This document shows, piece by piece, positions 60,786 through 64,000 of a DNA stretch of 64,000 nucleotides; position 1 is the stretch's first letter; each line of letters starts with the position of its first letter. The notes under the pieces were generated by a model. That model worked only from the letters and a program-made list of their open reading frames with translations, ran no database searches and had not been told where the DNA came from. The DNA lies in the NCBI GenBank assembly GCA_006176705.1, contig QRFJ01004838.1, positions 81,948 to 145,947 of the forward strand. Direction: 5' to 3'. Both the position numbers and the translations under genes were made by a program. This DNA comes from Cocos nucifera (taxonomy: Eukaryota > Streptophyta > Magnoliopsida > Arecales > Arecaceae).

Positions 60786-63067
60786 TGTTAGATATATGTG
60801 CCCTAGAAGCCAGAATTGGCTGACACTTGTAATACACTTCTAGGGGCAAAATTGTAATTTTGACTATAATTAATGAAATGGGTTATTTTCTATCACACCT
60901 GTGTATTTAGTGTCTGTGATACATCCTTTGAGTTAATGGTAATGATAATTCATATTTTCCAGAGTTGAAAATTTAAGACATGAATAATCATTATTAACTC
61001 ATAAACAGCTCCCGACCATAGGATCATCACGAGGATGGTGATTGATCCGGAAGATTGGTGTACGATCGCTTCTCTTTAGTAGATGAGTCTTGAGTCTACG
61101 GTGTGGAGACACCGGAGCGAGAGTACAGGTACTCGTTAGAGAACGAGGGCACTGAGCGTAACCACCTCGAGTAGTCATTAGGGAGTCTACCTTCTCGTCA
61201 ATGACTGACTCAATGCTGCAGTAGTGTGTCTGGTTCTTTGACCTGAGATGCATTGGCAGTTCACCTTGAGGGTGTTATAGTTTGACTATACCATTACTCG
61301 GTCTCCTAGCCATATGGAACCCTGAGGTGTATGTTGACTATAGCATGTTCATTATAGGAACTGGATTGCATCAAGATGGGATCTATCTACCTCGGTGGAA
61401 GAGGAGCAGCCCTATGATAATCATGAGAATCAAGTCCTGAAGCCCATGGCCATGGCAGAGTGAAATAATAGAAAGAGTTTCTATTTAGATTTTCAACTCG
61501 AATCGAATGATTATATCATATGACAGAGACTAGGGTTTGATGAGTTTACCTTAACCCTAATCTGATCGGGGCTCAAGATAGAAGAACTTAATCACATAGG
61601 TAGCTGCACCAAGAGGTTCACATTCAGCTCTGATGGGTTGCCACCATATACTGCTAGGTGTCACTGGTGGATTTTGGGAGCAATTAGAATGATTTAGTGA
61701 TTCGATCATTCTAGCTGTTCGAATCAGAAGAGTTCTGATCCATCGAAAGGAGTTTCGATGATGTCTATGATAGAGATCATGACATATCCCATTACCATAC
61801 AGAACTGAACCTAACTGGGTCACACAAATAAGGGTTTGAATCTAGTGATCATCAATTAAACTGATCTAGTTCAATTGATCTGAATGAGATTCAATTAGGT
61901 TCAAGAAAATCGTGCTAGCACTCGATTGAACCTAACGTTCTTCTTTTACTATCACAAATAAGTTGTCCTGACTGAGCCAAAGGAGTTTGTGCTCAATCAG
62001 AGGCCTTCATATGGTCTAACTGGAGGTTGTCCAAGTTAGAGAAGGTTGTCTTATTTTATAAGACATTACCTGCCATTTTTGGTCACCTGCCATTTCTTGT
62101 TTTTTGACTTTGGTCAAAAGTCTACCTTTGACTGGTCAAACGTTGACCATTGACACTTTGACTTTTGACCACATGTCATGCACTTATTAGAGAGCTGGTG
62201 GGGGCCTGTCCCCCTGCCAGAACCTGGCAAGGAGAAGGGCGCACGCCAAGGGTGGCGTGAGCCCAAGTAGGAGGCGCCTAGGAGTCCTTGTTGGACAAGG
62301 ACTCCATCTCCTTTTTGGATTCCAATTAGAGTTCTTCTAAGAACCAACTTTGACTGGTCTTAGGGCGCCTCTAAGGAGGAATCCAGGGGTCTTTATTCCC
62401 ACCAATCAGATTTAGATCTGATTTCACAAAGGGTTGTGATTGGTTGGGAGGAAGAGGAGTTGGATCACGCTTAGTCTATAAATAAGACCCTGCGCCCAAC
62501 TCAGATTCTAATGCAATTCAACTGAGAAACCCCACGCCCCAAGGCTGCCTCTCCCCTCCTCCTCCATGCCATAGCTTCTTCTCCCCTTGCTCTCCATGTC
62601 CAAAAGGTATTTTGGACTTTGGTTGGTGCGATTCGATCAAGGAAAGGCGATCAAAAGCAAGAAGGCTACGCTGTTGCAAAAGGACGACTGCAGATCTTCA
62701 AAAGAGTTTTGAAGATCCTCCAGATCAGATCCAGATCTAATTTTTGGAGGCGTGAGGCGTGATAGAGAAGAAGAGGATCTCCAGATCCAACCTGAGTGGA
62801 TACCGGTAGAGGCCAGGCGCGTGCGTGGCTAGATCCAGAACCTTCCGCTGCAATCGAGGATATCTACAGAAGTAATAGGATTACCCAAATCAGGTAAATT
62901 AATTTGATTTAATTTATCTTATTTTATTTTATTTATTAAAATAATAAGAATCAGATCTGGAACATATCAAGATCTGATTGGGATCAAGTGAAAAAATTTT
63001 GAAAATATATCTCTTGATCTGATCAGATCTGGACGAACCTGGACCGGGAAATCAGGATTTCCCTTCA
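60786..63067 (+). repeat. A2 5' LTR
   Basis: The LTR is 2282 bp, ending GATTTCCCTTCA. It is near-identical to the A1 3' LTR through U3, with a TATA box TATAAATA at 62477-62484. A small GGCGTGA tandem duplication occurs near 62750. Confidence 0.93.
62477..62484 (+). promoter_or_regulatory. TATA box of A2 LTR
   Basis: TATAAATA in GTCTATAAATAAGACCC is identical to the A1 box at 7804-7811. Confidence 0.7.
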
Positions 63068-64000
63068 ACTGGTATCAGAGCCATGGTTCTAAAATTGTTT
63101 AGATCTGATTTTAATTTTATTTTAATTAGAAAATAAAGTGATTTCAGATGTCACATGAGATGTGATCAGATCTGAAATCAGAAAAATTAAAATTAAATGA
63201 TTTGGATCTAAGACATGAGATATGCATGACTAGTTCTAGAATAGATAGTTCTATAGAATAGTTTTGCATGTCTTTGATTTAATCTGATTAAATCATATTT
63301 TAGATCTTCTTATTTACTATTTTTTGATATTATAAGTGTTATAATAACATCTGATAAACAGTAAATAAAAATTATTTAATTTTAAATATCATATGAGATA
63401 TGATAGATGCATGACTAGACTAGTTGTAGAATAGTTCTACATAATTATCTAGATTAGAATTTATTTTGATTAGATCAATTTAAATCTAATTTTTCAGATT
63501 ATTATGTGATAATTTAGATCTAAAAACATGCATGATTATGATACATGAGATGTATGCAAAATATGCCATGATTAGATCTACTTTATATATGAGATATATG
63601 ATATAGATCTGATATTGTTTTGTAGTATTGAATGTTCCTGATTAAGGCGTTCCTCTTGGCCGTCCGGTCATAAGAACGAAGAAGGGTTTAAAGACCCTCT
63701 CTTCCCATTCGATGGGGTGTTCTTATGACGTGTAGGGGTGCTGCGTGTTCGTCCTTAATCAGAAACCCAAAACTTACTTTCTGCAAAACCCTAGATCCTG
63801 AAACCCTAGGATTTATTGTGATATTTTGTTATGAACCCAACTTAATTAAGAATTAAGTTTATGGAATATTAATTAGGTCTAAAATTGAGAATTTCAGATC
63901 TAAGACATATTCATAATACTGGGTTCGGGCTTGGGTAGCTCAATTAGGTCTAAGCGGTTGAATCAACCAAAATCAAGAGTTGGTTAGATGAGATCAAACA
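63068..64000 (+). other. A2 primer site and leader with stem-loop array
   Basis: The primer site TGGTATCAGAGCC is at 63070-63082. GAG-loop stem-loops are at 63151-63165, 63388-63404, 63541-63555 and 63585-63599, and a TAG-loop stem-loop is at 63425-63441. The array matches A1. No coding sequence is present within the window. Confidence 0.87.

Larger units (their letters stand above)
60786..64000 (+). mobile_element. A2: Copia element, 5' LTR and leader, cut by window end
   Basis: A2 is a second plus-strand copy of family A, very similar to A1. Its LTR starts TGTTAGATATATG at 60786, just after AATAG, and interrupts B2. The LTR is followed by the primer site and the first 930 bp of leader. Coding regions lie beyond the window. 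Confidence 0.93.

Overview
This window is a wall-to-wall stack of nested LTR retrotransposons from a plant nuclear genome. The retrotransposon lineages are plant-specific: Copia elements with initiator-tRNA-Met primer sites, Tat-type Gypsy elements carrying a second RNase H, and an Athila-type Gypsy. The families look monocot-like, possibly palm, but that is a guess. I see no host gene, tRNA, rRNA or CRISPR array, and no intact retrotransposon polyprotein. I use working names for the families. A is Copia with LTRs of about 2.3 kb. B is Copia with LTRs of about 2.7 kb. C is Tat-type Gypsy. D is Athila-type Gypsy.

Layout from left to right. A1 (+) runs from the window edge to 8390 and sits in the leader of B1 (+, 8391-10530). 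C4 (+, 10531-12567) interrupts the B1 protease. D (+, from 12568) interrupts the C4 gag. D is itself broken by C1 (-, 14866-21712, in its leader), by A3 (-, 22665-32574, in its gag) and by B3 (-, from 36863, in its integrase). B3 is interrupted by C2 (+, 42925-48827), and its 5' LTR stops at about 51122. There it meets, head to head, a truncated LTR of B2 (+, 51123-60785). B2 is interrupted by C3 (-, 53479-58767, in its leader) and by A2 (+, from 60786 past the window edge). Target-site duplications support C1 (GGTTC), C2 (AACTA) and C3 (GATCT) exactly, and A3 with one mismatch (GTCCC/GTGCC). The 3' halves of C4 and D are not in the window.

The most unusual structures are these. (1) C1 has its two LTRs in inverted orientation, so both outer ends are U5-type ends, yet it has a perfect 5-bp target duplication. 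(2) The long 5' leader of family A carries an array of short stem-loops with GAG or TAG triloops whose stems vary by compensatory changes; family B carries a different duplicated stem-loop, also with a compensatory pair. (3) All three B copies share a structure in which the leader runs almost straight into the zinc knuckle, without a recognisable capsid part of gag. (4) C elements carry large tandem arrays in their 3' untranslated region and in their LTRs, and the unit differs from copy to copy.

Functionally this is a graveyard of selfish elements. Each was transcribed from a TATA box in its LTR and primed at the site beside the 5' LTR. Several (C1, C2, C3 and probably family B) lack proteins they would need, so they were probably moved by proteins of other copies. 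Coordinates of LTR ends come from reading terminal TG/CA bases, primer sites and target duplications by eye. Percent identities were not computed.
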